Source: JADJPO01 sp963750395
GTDB lineage: Bacteria > Actinomycetota > Actinomycetes > Actinomycetales > Kineosporiaceae
NCBI GenBank assembly: GCA_963750395.1
Contig: CAVVQM010000007.1
Span: forward strand, 62,001 to 126,000
Direction of reading: 5' to 3'
DNA length: 64,000 nucleotides
This document shows positions 44,059 through 53,349 of this stretch, one piece after another. Numbering within the stretch: the stretch's first letter is position 1; the number at the start of each line of letters is the position of its first letter. The position numbers and the translations under genes were made by a program. Below the pieces are notes generated by a model. The model did no database searches. It had not been told where the DNA came from and worked only from the letters and a program-made list of their open reading frames with translations.

Positions 44059-45368
44059 TCGCCGAGGACGACCCACCCCTGCTGCGTCTGGAGATCGGGC
44101 CGGTGGCGGCCGGCGGCAGCTGCGTCGCGCGCCACGAGGGCCGGGTCGTCTTCGTCCGCCACACACTGCCCGGCGAGGTGGTGCTCGCCCGGCTGACCCA
44201 TCCCACGCGGACCGACGACGTCGAGGCCGCCCGGTTCTGGCGGGCGGATGCCGTCCAGGTCCTTCAGGCATCGCCCCACCGCGTCGTCCCGCCGTGTCCG
44301 GCCGCCGGCCCCGGCGGCTGCGGGGGCTGTGACTGGCAGCACGCCTCGCTGCCCGCGCAGCGTTCGGGCAAGGCCGAGGTGATCCGCGAGCAGCTGCGGC
44401 GGATCGCGAGGATCGAGCCTCCCGAGGTGATCGTCGCGCCGGTCGGCGATCAGGGGGGCCTGGGTTGGCGGACCCGGATGCGCTTCGCGGTCGACGATCG
44501 GGGCAGAGCAGGTCTTCGCGAACACCGCTCACACCGGGTGGTCCCGTTGTCCGGCTGCCCGATCGCCCATCCGGACGTCGCCGCCGTGGACGTGACGGGG
44601 CGTTCGTGGCCGGGCGCCGGGGCGGTCGAGGTCTGCGTCGGCGAGGGCGGCGACCCGCTGGTGCTGTTCGAACCGGCGGCGCCGGGCGAGCGGGTGAAAG
44701 CCCCCGCACTACCGGTACCGACCTCGCTCGCCCGCCGCGACGGTTCCGGTGTGCAGCGTCTGCGCGGGCGGACCTGGGTGGAACACCGGGTGCGCATCGA
44801 CGGCGGCGAGGTGCGGTTTCGGGTCAGCGAGGCGGGTTTCTGGCAGGTGCACCCGAACGCCGCCCAGGTGCTGCTGGACGCCGTCCTCGATGCGGCCTCG
44901 CCCGAACCGGGGAACCGGGCTCTCGACCTCTACAGCGGCGTGGGGCTGTTCGCGATGGGCCTGGCGTCCCGCGTGGATCCGGACGGCTCCGTGGAGGCTG
45001 TCGAGGCCGATCCGAGGGCGATCTCGGACGCCAAGCGGAACCTGCACGACCGCCCCTCGGTGCGCCTGCACCAGGGGCCGGTGGACGCGGTCCTGCCCGC
45101 GTTGCTCGCCGCGCCGGCATCGGTGGACGTCGTCGTCCTGGATCCGCCCCGGGCCGGGGCGGGGCGGGTGGTGATGGCCGCGATCTGTGCGGCGCGACCG
45201 GCCAGGGTGGTCTACGTCGCATGTGACCCGGCCTCGCTGGCCCGCGATGTCGCCCTGGCCCGCGAGGCCGGCTACGGGCTGTCGTCCCTGCGGGCCTTCG
45301 ACCTGTTCCCGATGACGCATCACGTCGAATGCGTGGCTGTGTTGGAGCCCGACTCTGCTGAAGTCTGA
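44055..45368 (+). CDS. 23S rRNA (uracil-5-)-methyltransferase, RlmD/TrmA family
   Basis: A 437-residue class I SAM methyltransferase with an N-terminal TRAM domain (LEIGPVAAGGSCVARHEGRVVFV). A 4Fe-4S cluster is suggested by CPAAGPGGCGGCDWQH together with C in SGCPIAHPD. SAM binding is at ALDLYSGVGLFAM; DPPRAGAG and the catalytic Cys in VYVACDPASLARD follow, and the C-terminal FPMTHHVECVAVLE is diagnostic. The exact target uridine cannot be given. Coupled to the APC gene by an ATGA overlap. Its stop lies in a 16-bp tandem duplication. Confidence 0.9.
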   Translation: MIAEDDPPLLRLEIGPVAAGGSCVARHEGRVVFVRHTLPGEVVLARLTHPTRTDDVEAARFWRADAVQVLQASPHRVVPPCPAAGPGGCGGCDWQHASLPAQRSGKAEVIREQLRRIARIEPPEVIVAPVGDQGGLGWRTRMRFAVDDRGRAGLREHRSHRVVPLSGCPIAHPDVAAVDVTGRSWPGAGAVEVCVGEGGDPLVLFEPAAPGERVKAPALPVPTSLARRDGSGVQRLRGRTWVEHRVRIDGGEVRFRVSEAGFWQVHPNAAQVLLDAVLDAASPEPGNRALDLYSGVGLFAMGLASRVDPDGSVEAVEADPRAISDAKRNLHDRPSVRLHQGPVDAVLPALLAAPASVDVVVLDPPRAGAGRVVMAAICAARPARVVYVACDPASLARDVALAREAGYGLSSLRAFDLFPMTHHVECVAVLEPDSAEV

Positions 45369-45385
45369 GTCTGCTGAAGCCTGAG
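45354..45385. repeat. two tandem 16-bp units across a stop codon
   Basis: tctgctgaagtctgag (45354-45369) and tctgctgaagcctgag (45370-45385) differ at one base. The first contains the stop codon of the rRNA methyltransferase gene; the second lies just after it. Confidence 0.93.
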
Positions 45386-45408
45386 GCTGCGCAGCGCGAT
45401 TCCGGAGC

Positions 45409-45456
45409 TTGACAAGGATAGTTCGACGTCAAGATAATTGATTCGACATCGAAATA
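45409..45456 (+). promoter_or_regulatory. acnA promoter with three nested palindromes
   Basis: A sigma-70-like promoter, TTGACA (45409-45414), 18-bp spacer, GATAAT (45433-45438). Overlaid are CTTGACAAG at 45408-45416, the pseudo-palindrome TTCGACGTCAAG at 45422-45433 and TTCGA-CA-TCGAA at 45442-45453. The last two sit in a 15-bp direct repeat, 20 bp apart. Two or three operator-like sites overlapping -35, spacer and the start region suggest tight repression. MarR-type (TamR-like) control of aconitase is known in Streptomyces, but the binding protein here is unknown. Confidence 0.65.
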
Positions 45457-45597
45457 GCACGAGCCTCGACCGTTCGGCCCACACCGCGTCCGGACCGGCG
45501 ATCGGTCGCCCCCCATGCGGGACAGCCGGGTGTCGATCGGGCAGGATCGGTGCCAGGATGCCGAAAGTGCCGTCAGGCAGACGTTAGGAGCCGGATC

Positions 45598-48420
45598 GTG
45601 ACCAGCGCCTCGAGCAAGGACAGCTTCTCCGCCAAGGGAACCCTCGAGGTCGCAGGGGCGACGTACGAGGTCTTCCGCCTGGGCGCCGTCGAGGGCGCCG
45701 CACGCCCTGCCGTTCAGTCTCAAGGTGCTGCTCGAGAACCTGTTGCGCACCGAGGACGGCGCCAACATCACCGCCGATCACATCCGGGCGCTGGCCTCCT
45801 GGGACCCGAACGCCCAGCCGGACACCGAGATCCAGTTCACCCCGGCCCGCGTGATCATGCAGGACTTCACCGGCGTGCCGTGCGTGGTCGACCTGGCCAC
45901 CATGCGCGAGGCGGTGGCCGACCTCGGCGGCGATCCCTCCAAGATCAACCCGCTGGCGCCCGCCGAGTTGGTCATCGACCACTCGGTGATCATCGACGTC
46001 TTCGGCCGGCCGGGCGCGCTCGAGCGGAACATGGAGATCGAGTACCAGCGCAACCGGGAGCGCTACCAGTTCCTGCGCTGGGGGCAGACCGCCTTCGACG
46101 AGTTCAAGGTGGTGCCGCCCGGGTACCGGCATCGTCCACCAGGTCAACATCGAGTACCTGGCCAGGGTGGTGATGACGCGTGACGTCGGCGGCGCGGGCA
46201 TCCTCCAGGCCTATCCCGACACCTGTGTGGGCACCGACTCGCACACCACGATGGTCAACGGGCTCGGGGTTCTCGGCTGGGGCGTCGGCGGCATCGAGGC
46301 GGAGGCCGCGATGCTCGGCCAACCGGTGTCGATGCTCATCCCGCGGGTGGTCGGCTTCAAGCTGTCCGGTCAGATCCCGCCCGGCGCGACCGCGACCGAC
46401 GTCGTGCTCACGATCACCGAGATGCTGCGCCGACACGGGGTCGTCGGCAAGTTCGTCGAGTTCTACGGCGAGGGCGTGGCCGCGGTCCCGCTGGCCAACC
46501 GGGCCACGATCGGCAACATGAGTCCGGAGTTCGGTTCCACCTGCGCGATCTTCCCCATCGACGAGGTCACCCTGGACTACCTGCGGCTGACCGGGCGCAG
46601 CGATGGCCAGGTGGCCCTGGTGGAGGCCTACACCAAGGAGCAGGGGCTGTGGCACGACCCCTCGCGCGAGGCGGTCTACTCGGAGTACCTCGAGCTCGAC
46701 CTGTCCACCGTCGTCCCCTCGATCGCCGGACCGAAGCGCCCGCAGGACAGGATCGTCCTGTCCGGCGCGAAGGCGGCCTTCAGGGCGTCCTTGGCCGACT
46801 ACGCGGGCACCCCGCTGACCGAACCGTCGGACGTCGCCTCGGCGGAGTCCTTCCCGGCCAGCGACAGCCCTGCGGTCTCCTCGGCGGTCGCGGACGGCGC
46901 GAGCCTGTCGCCCGCCGAGGCCCCGGAGACGCCCGGCCGCGCGCGGCGCACGGTGCCGGTGGTGATGGGCAACGGCACGCACACCGAGATCGACCACGGC
47001 TCCGTGGTCATCGCCTCGATCACCTCCTGCACGAACACCTCCAACCCCTCGGTCATGGTCGCCGCGGCCCTGCTGGCCAAGAACGCGGTGGAGCGGGGCC
47101 TGACCGTCAAGCCCTGGGTGAAGACGTCACTGGCCCCCGGCAGCAAGGTGGTCACCGACTACTACGAGCGGGCCGGCCTGACCCCCTATCTGGACAAGCT
47201 CGGCTTCAACCTGGTCGGGTATGGCTGCACGACCTGCATCGGCAACTCGGGCCCGCTGCCCGAGGAGGTCTCGGCCGCAGTCCAGGAGCACGACCTCGCC
47301 GTGGTGTCGGTGCTCTCCGGCAACCGCAACTTCGAGGGCCGGATCAACCCCGACGTGAAGATGAACTATCTGGCCTCGCCGCCGCTGGTGATCGCCTACG
47401 CACTCGCCGGCACGATGGACTACGACGTCGAGAACGACTCCCTCGGAACGGGTTCGGACGGTCAACCGGTCTACCTGCGCGACATCTGGCCGTCGACCCC
47501 TGACGTGGAGGCGGTGGTCGCCGGGGCGATCACCAAGGACATGTTCACCTCCGAGCTACGCCGACGTGTTCACCGGTGACGCTCGCTGGCGGGAGCTGCC
47601 GACCCCGACCGGTGCCACGTTCGCCTGGGACCCCGCCTCCACCTATGTCCGCAAGCCGCCGTACTTCGACGGGATGGGCGCCGAGCCGGAGCCCGTCGCC
47701 GACATCTCCGGCGCGCGGGTCCTGGCCAGACTCGGCGACTCGGTGACCACCGACCACATCAGCCCCGCCGGAGCGATCAAGGCCGACAGCCCGGCCGGCC
47801 GTTACCTGGCGGAGAACGGCGTCGAGCGCAGGGACTTCAACTCCTACGGATCGCGGCGGGGCAACCACGAGGTGATGATCCGCGGCACGTTCGCGAACAT
47901 CCGACTGCGCAACCTGCTGCTGGACGGCGTCGAGGGCGGCTACACGCGGGACTTCACCGCCGATGGCGAACAGGCCTTCATCTATGACGCGGCACAGCAC
48001 TACGCCGCCGCCGGGACGCCGCTGGTCGTGCTCGCCGGCAAGGAGTACGGGTCCGGGTCCAGCCGGGACTGGGCGGCCAAGGGCACGGCGTTGCTGGGCG
48101 TCAAGGCCGTCATCGCCGAGAGCTACGAGCGGATCCACCGCTCGAACCTGATCGGGATGGGAGTGCTGCCCCTGCAGTTCCCGGAGGGTGAGTCCGCCGA
48201 CTCGTTGGGCCTGGACGGCACCGAGACCTTCTCGGTCACCGGCGTGGAGGAGATGAACACCGGCTCCACTCCGCGCACGGTCCGGGTGAGCGCGGCGAAG
48301 GAGGACGACTCGACCGTCGACTTCGAGGCCGTGCTGCGGATCGACACCCCGGGTGAGGCCGACTACTACCGCAACGGCGGGATCCTGCAGTACGTCCTGC
48401 GCCAATTGGTTCGGGGCTGA
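45598..48420 (+). CDS. acnA: aconitate hydratase A, frame interrupted three times
   Basis: TCA-cycle aconitase with a 4Fe-4S cluster, about 939 residues after correction. GTDSHTTMVNGLGVLGWGVG, ITSCTNTSNPSVM and YGCTTCIGNSGP carry the cluster cysteines. The C-terminal swivel domain contains GSGSSRDWAAKG. Three +1 shifts: 45705-45707 (ccc for cc), 46121-46123 (ggg for gg) and about 47551-47553. Removing one base each time restores LPFSLKVLLENLL, GTGIVHQVNIEYLA and FTSSYADVFTG. A poorly conserved insert (EPSDVASAESFPASDS and following) of about 55 residues lies before the ITSCTNTSNPSVM motif. GTG 45598 follows a palindrome-rich promoter. Confidence 0.93.
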
Positions 48421-48548
48421 CCGGCGCCCCGGGTCACCGGAGGTGGGCGAATACGGGCATTCCCCCCGCCTGTGGGCCGTGCCCCGGTGTTGTTACAGAG
48501 TGTGACCGGCAGATGTCCGTCATGTGCTTGTCGTGGCCGCGCACCCCT

Positions 48549-48575
48549 GAATATGTTGTCGCCCACAACATATTC
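48549..48575. promoter_or_regulatory. perfect palindromic operator upstream of xylF
   Basis: GAATATGTTGT (48549-48559) and ACAACATATTC (48565-48575) form a perfect 11-bp inverted repeat with a 5-bp spacer, 97 bp before the xylF ATG. The size, symmetry and AT-rich arms in GC-rich DNA fit a dimeric ROK repressor, presumably the one encoded at 52.1-53.3 kb. Nothing else is seen in the 48421-48672 gap apart from the xylF ribosome site. Confidence 0.75.
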
Positions 48576-48672
48576 GTCGTCGGGTCGACCTGGCAGGCGG
48601 CGTCTCGACCGGGTCACACCCCGGCTGAACAGATCCCCCGAGCCGGGAACGGCTCAAGGAAGGACCGGAGAC

Positions 48673-49797
48673 ATGCGCAAGCGTACAGTCGGGATCGTCG
48701 CTCTGACCGCCGTCGGGGCACTGACCCTCGGAGCGTGTGGGGGCAGCGACGGCACCTCCACCACGGACTCCACCTCGAGTGACGGCGCCGCCGCGGGTGC
48801 CGAGGCCGGCAAGGTCGGCGTGATCCTGCCCGACTCCGCCTCCTCGGCCCGTTGGGAGACCGCCGACCGCAAGTTCCTCGATGAGGCCTTCTCCGCCGCC
48901 GGCGTCGAGGCGGACATCCAGAACGCCGGTGGTGACAAGGCCAAGTTCCAGACCCTGGCCGACGGCATGATCGGCTCCGGGGTCAAGGTGCTGATGATCG
49001 TCAACCTCGACTCCGACACCGGTGCGGCCGTGATCCAGAGGGCCACTGCGGCCGGGATCCCGGTGATCGACTACGACAGGCTCACCCTCGGCGGCGGCGC
49101 CAAGTACTACGTGTCCTTCGACAACGTGGCCGTCGGCACGGCGATCGGCGAGGGCCTGGTCAAGGGTCTGAAGGAGGCCGGCAAGGAGACCGGCAACGTG
49201 CTGGAGCTGAACGGCTCGCCGACCGACAACAACGCCACCCTGTTCAAGGAGGGCTACGACAAGGCGATCAAGGATGCCGGTTACACCGTCACCGACTCGC
49301 AGGCGGTGCCGGACTGGGACAACACCAGGGCGGTCACCGTCTTCGAGCAGATGTTCGCCAAGGCCGGCGGCAAGGTGGACGGCGTGGCGGCCGCCAACGA
49401 CGGCCTCGGCGGTGCGGCGATCTCGGTGCTGGAGCGCAACGGTCTGGCCGGCAAGGTGCCGGTGACCGGGCAGGACGCCACCGACGAGGGCCTGCAGCGG
49501 GTGCTGCTGGGAACCCAGTACGTGACCGTCTACAAGGCGGTCAAGAAGGAGGCGGAGGCGGCTGCCGAGCTGGCGATCGCGTTGGCCAAGGGCGACACGG
49601 CGGCGGCCGACGCGCTGGCGACCGGCACGGTCCAGGACACCACGGCGAACACCGACGTCCCGTCCGTGCTGCTCGAGCCGCAGCCGATCTACAAGGACAC
49701 CGTGAAGGACGTCATCGCCGACGGCTTCACCACCGTGGACAAGGTCTGCACCACGGATGCGCTGAAGAAGGCCTGCACGGAGGCCGGCGTCAGCTGA
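48673..49797 (+). CDS. xylF: D-xylose ABC transporter substrate-binding lipoprotein
   Basis: A 374-residue periplasmic-binding-protein-like lipoprotein: signal peptide with lipobox LTLGAC, Ser/Thr linker, then a type I binding fold (KVGVILPDSASSARWETADRKF, VIDYDRLTLGG, ELNGSPTDNNATLFKEGY, AANDGLGGAAISVLE). DSASSARWE and IDYDRL are characteristic of XylF. Start ATG 48673 with GGAG upstream. First gene of xylFGH, with a strong hairpin between it and xylG that may keep XylF in excess. Confidence 0.9.
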   Translation: MRKRTVGIVALTAVGALTLGACGGSDGTSTTDSTSSDGAAAGAEAGKVGVILPDSASSARWETADRKFLDEAFSAAGVEADIQNAGGDKAKFQTLADGMIGSGVKVLMIVNLDSDTGAAVIQRATAAGIPVIDYDRLTLGGGAKYYVSFDNVAVGTAIGEGLVKGLKEAGKETGNVLELNGSPTDNNATLFKEGYDKAIKDAGYTVTDSQAVPDWDNTRAVTVFEQMFAKAGGKVDGVAAANDGLGGAAISVLERNGLAGKVPVTGQDATDEGLQRVLLGTQYVTVYKAVKKEAEAAAELAIALAKGDTAAADALATGTVQDTTANTDVPSVLLEPQPIYKDTVKDVIADGFTTVDKVCTTDALKKACTEAGVS

Positions 49798-49860
49798 GCC
49801 TCCTCGCCCCTCCCGCGCCCCTCGCACGCAAGGGGGGTGTCGGGCGGGGATCGATACCAC

Positions 49861-49897
49861 CCGGGACCCGGGTCCTGTGCACGGACCCGGGTCCCGG
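49861..49897 (+). other. perfect 15-bp hairpin between xylF and xylG
   Basis: ccgggacccgggtcc (49861-49875) is the exact reverse complement of ggacccgggtcccgg (49883-49897), with a 7-nt loop (tgtgcac). It lies 63 bp after the xylF stop and 36 bp before the xylG ATG. No U-run follows. It is well placed to stabilise an xylF-only mRNA or to act as a partial terminator. Confidence 0.85.
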
Positions 49898-49933
49898 TCC
49901 CCCCGAGGAGCCGACTGATCGCGAGGAAGTGTG

Positions 49934-50737
49934 ATGACTGCTAGCGCATCAAGCGCCCCGGCCGAGAGCCCACTGCTGAGTCTGCGCGGGGTGACCAAGA
50001 GCTTCGGAGCCGTCGAGGTGCTCAAGGGCGTCGACCTGGACGCCTGGTCGGGCAAGGTGACCGCCTTGGTCGGCGACAACGGGGCCGGCAAGTCGACCCT
50101 GATCAAGGGCGTCGCCGGCATCTACGCCTTCGATGGCGGCTCGTACACCTTCGAGGGTCAGCAGGTCCATGTCACCAGCCCTCGGCAGGCCAACGATCTC
50201 GGCATCGAGGTCGTCTACCAGGACCTCGCCCTGTGCGACAACCTCGACGTCGTGGCCAACATGTTCCTCGGCCGCGAGCTGGGCAGCGAGGTGAACCTCG
50301 ACGAGACCACCATGGAGCGCCGGGCAACCGAGACGCTGAAGGGGCTGTCCGTCCGCACCCTGAAGTCGGTGCGGATGCGCGTCGCCAGCCTGTCCGGCGG
50401 GCAGCGTCAGACCGTGGCCATCGCCCGGGCCGTGCTGTGGAACAGCAAGCTGGTCATCCTCGACGAGCCGACCGCGGCGCTCGGGGTCGCCCAGACCGAA
50501 CAGGTGCTGAACCTGGTCCGCCGGCTGGCGGACAACGGTCTGGCGGTGATCCTCATCTCGCACAACATGAACGACGTGCTCCAGGTCGCCGACAGCGTCG
50601 CCGCCCTCTACCTCGGCCAGATGGCCGCTCAGGTGCCGGCCACCGAGGTCAACCACGGGCAGGTCGTTGAACTGATCACGGCCGGGCGCACCGGCGACAT
50701 CGGCCTCACCGACACCGCGAAGGAGGCTCTGGCGTGA
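49934..50737 (+). CDS. xylG: xylose ABC transporter ATP-binding protein
   Basis: 267 residues with a single ABC domain: Walker A GDNGAGKST, Q-loop VYQDLALCDN, signature LSGGQRQ, Walker B LVILDEPTAAL and the H-loop ISHN. Proteobacterial XylG is a tandem duplication of about 510 residues; the one-domain form is common in actinobacteria and must work as a homodimer. ATG 49934 is 3 bp after an alternative GTG. It overlaps xylH by GTGA. Confidence 0.9.
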   Translation: MTASASSAPAESPLLSLRGVTKSFGAVEVLKGVDLDAWSGKVTALVGDNGAGKSTLIKGVAGIYAFDGGSYTFEGQQVHVTSPRQANDLGIEVVYQDLALCDNLDVVANMFLGRELGSEVNLDETTMERRATETLKGLSVRTLKSVRMRVASLSGGQRQTVAIARAVLWNSKLVILDEPTAALGVAQTEQVLNLVRRLADNGLAVILISHNMNDVLQVADSVAALYLGQMAAQVPATEVNHGQVVELITAGRTGDIGLTDTAKEALA

Positions 50738-51996
50738 CCACCACCCAGCCCCCGGCCCCCGCCTCCGACGTCCAGCCCGCCGTCGGGGACGGACTCGGCG
50801 ATCAGGTCCGCGACTACGTCGACAAGGTCCGCGGCGGCGACGTCGGGGCGCTGCCCGCGATCCTCGGGTTCGTCGTCCTCGTCGCCCTGTTCTCCATCTG
50901 GGTCGGCGACAACTTCGCCACCCCGTTCAACGCGGCCAACCTGCTGCTGCAGAGCGCCGGGGTCATCTACATCGCCATGGGCCTGGTCTTCGTGCTGCTC
51001 CTCGGCGAGATCGACCTGTCCGCAGGCTTCGCAGCGGGAACCTCGGCAGCGATCATGGCCGTGCTGCTCACCCAGCGTGGCTACCCCTGGCCGGTCGCGA
51101 TCCTCGGGTGCCTGGCCACGGGCGCCGTGATCGGGTTGGTGATGGGGCTGCTGGTGGCCCGGCTCGGGATCCCGTCGTTCGTGGTCACCCTCTCGTTCTT
51201 CCTCGGCCTGCAGGGCCTGATGCTCGCCGTGATCGGTAGCGGCGGCACGATCCCGATCCGCGACGCGACGGTCCTTTCGGTGATGAACAAGAACCTCCCC
51301 GTGCTCTGGGGATGGATCCTGTTCCTGCTCGCGGTGGCCGCCTACGCCGGCATCGGGTTGCTGGTCCGCAGCAGGCGGACGGCGGCGGGGCTGCCCAACG
51401 AGCCGATCTCGGTGCTGGTCGCCAAGGTGGCCGGGCTGGCCGTCGTGCTCGGCATAGCGACCTGGCTGCTCAGCACCGAGCGCAGCGTCAACCCGGCGGT
51501 CACCTCGCTCAAGGGGGTCCCCATCATCGTCCCGATCACCGCCGTGTTCGTCGTCGGGCTGACATACCTGCTGCGCCGGACGCGGTTCGGCCGACACGTC
51601 TACGCGGTCGGTGGCAACGCCGAGGCCTCGCGACGGGCAGGCATCAACGTCGTCCTGGTCAAGATCATCTGCTTCGTCATCTGTTCGACGATGGCGGCGG
51701 TCGGCGGGGTCATCCTGGCCTCCCGGGCCAACTCGGTCTCACCGACCACAGGTGGCTCGACCACCCTGTTGCTGGCGGTGGGCGCCGCAGTGATCGGTGG
51801 CACCTCGCTGTTCGGCGGCAAGGGCCGGATCCTCGACGCCATCATCGGTGGCCTGGTGATCGCGGTGCTGGCCAACGGCATGCCGTTCATCACCTCAGAG
51901 GCGGCGCCGCAGTTCATGGTCACGGCGCTGGTGCTGCTGCTCGCCGCGAGCGTCGACGCCATCGCCCGTCGCCGGGCCGCCGCCTCCGGTCGCTGA
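50734..51996 (+). CDS. xylH: xylose ABC transporter permease
   Basis: 420 residues with about ten hydrophobic segments of the branched-chain/ribose permease type. LLLGEIDLSAGFAAGTSAAIMA is the family hallmark, then ARLGIPSFVVTLSFFLGLQG, RTRFGRHVYAVGGNAEASRRAGI (EAA-like loop) and GGTSLFGGKGRILDAIIGGLVI. Imports xylose with XylF and XylG. It is followed after 117 bp by its presumed repressor. Confidence 0.92.
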   Translation: MTTTQPPAPASDVQPAVGDGLGDQVRDYVDKVRGGDVGALPAILGFVVLVALFSIWVGDNFATPFNAANLLLQSAGVIYIAMGLVFVLLLGEIDLSAGFAAGTSAAIMAVLLTQRGYPWPVAILGCLATGAVIGLVMGLLVARLGIPSFVVTLSFFLGLQGLMLAVIGSGGTIPIRDATVLSVMNKNLPVLWGWILFLLAVAAYAGIGLLVRSRRTAAGLPNEPISVLVAKVAGLAVVLGIATWLLSTERSVNPAVTSLKGVPIIVPITAVFVVGLTYLLRRTRFGRHVYAVGGNAEASRRAGINVVLVKIICFVICSTMAAVGGVILASRANSVSPTTGGSTTLLLAVGAAVIGGTSLFGGKGRILDAIIGGLVIAVLANGMPFITSEAAPQFMVTALVLLLAASVDAIARRRAAASGR

Positions 51997-52113
51997 CCGC
52001 TCCGTCCCAGCCAGGGGCCGAGCCGCTCTCCGCCCCGCGGCCGGATCGAGACAACCGTCTCTTCGGCCGCGGGTGGCACCTGACGCCGGCACTGTCGGTG
52101 AGGGGGACCCACG

Positions 52114-53349
52114 ATGACGATGTTCACGCCACTGCCCGGAGCGGGCCGTCCGCGCGGAGGCACCCAGGAGGACCTGCGGCGGCACAACCTCGGCGCCGTG
52201 CTGAAGCATCTGCACGTCGGTGGACCGCTCAGCCGCGCCGAGCTGACCGCCCGGCTTCAGCTGAACCGCAGCACGATCGCGGCCCTGGTGGCCGAGCTGG
52301 TCGCCGTCGGACTCGTGCGGGAGCGACCCCCCGACGCCGCGCCGTCCGGAGCGGGTCGGCCCTCACCGGTGGTCGAGGCTGAACTGGGACGGGTACAGGT
52401 GCTCGCCGCGACCGTGGAGGTCGACGAGGTGCAGGTGGCCCGCGCCGGTCTGGGTGGGGTCATCCTGGATCGACGTGCTCGCCGTCTGGAGCGCGCCGAT
52501 GACGTCCGACGGGTCGCGACGGTGCTGGCCGAGGTCGCCGCCGACCTGCTCGCCCGGACCGGCGAGGCTGCGACGGTGGTGGGCATGGGCGTCGCGGTGC
52601 CCGGTGTCGTCAGCCGCGAGGACGGCAGCGTGCGGTTCGCCCCGAACCTCGGATGGGTGGACGAACCCTTCGCCACGATCCTCGGGGGCCTGCTCGACGG
52701 CCTTCCGGTGCGGGTCGCCAACGACGCCAACGTCGGGCTGGTCGCCGAGCATCGGCGCGGAGCGGGTCGTGGCATCGCCGATGTGGTCTTCCTGGCCTGC
52801 GGCACCGGTGTGGGGGGCGGGGTGGTCAGCGGGGGCCGTGCCCTCACCGGCGCGGGCGGCTATGCCGGAGAGCTGGGCCACGTCATCGTGCGGTCCAACG
52901 GCCGGCGCTGCCGCTGCGGGGCCCGGGGGTGCCTGGAGACCGAGATCGGGGCGGCCGCCGTGGCCCGGGCGCTGGGTCTGCGGCCGGGGACGCCGCTCGG
53001 AGACCTCGAGTCCGCGGTCCGCGCGCTGCCCGCCGACACCACGGTGTTCGAGCCCCTCGGCCGGTACCTCGGGCTGGGGATCGCCACCGCGGTCAATCTG
53101 TTCAATCCGCGGTTGCTGATCGTCGGGGGGCTCCTGAACGAGGTGTACCCGCTGGTGGCCGACCAGGTCGGTCGGGTGCTGGCCGCCTCGTGCCTGGCGG
53201 CACCGGCCGCGCAGCTGCAGGTCACGCTGCCCGCGCTCGGTCACGACGCGCCGCTCATCGGCGCCGCCGAGATGGTCTGGGACGACGTTCTGGCCGATCC
53301 GCTGTCCGTGGCACAGTGCGTGGGGGACCAGGGGGCCACCGATGGCTGA
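52114..53349 (+). CDS. ROK family transcriptional repressor of the xylFGH locus
   Basis: 411 residues. N-terminal winged helix (GGPLSRAELTARLQLNRSTIAALVAEL), then a ROK domain with GMGVAVPGVVSREDG, ACGTGVGGGVVSGGR, YAGELGHVIVRSNGRRCRCGARGCLETE (zinc motif) and INLFNP-like AVNLFNPRLLIVGG. It most likely binds the perfect palindrome before xylF and is relieved by xylose. It is not a close copy of the ROK protein at 16.2-17.5 kb. The stop overlaps the next small gene by 8 bp. Confidence 0.88.
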   Translation: MTMFTPLPGAGRPRGGTQEDLRRHNLGAVLKHLHVGGPLSRAELTARLQLNRSTIAALVAELVAVGLVRERPPDAAPSGAGRPSPVVEAELGRVQVLAATVEVDEVQVARAGLGGVILDRRARRLERADDVRRVATVLAEVAADLLARTGEAATVVGMGVAVPGVVSREDGSVRFAPNLGWVDEPFATILGGLLDGLPVRVANDANVGLVAEHRRGAGRGIADVVFLACGTGVGGGVVSGGRALTGAGGYAGELGHVIVRSNGRRCRCGARGCLETEIGAAAVARALGLRPGTPLGDLESAVRALPADTTVFEPLGRYLGLGIATAVNLFNPRLLIVGGLLNEVYPLVADQVGRVLAASCLAAPAAQLQVTLPALGHDAPLIGAAEMVWDDVLADPLSVAQCVGDQGATDG

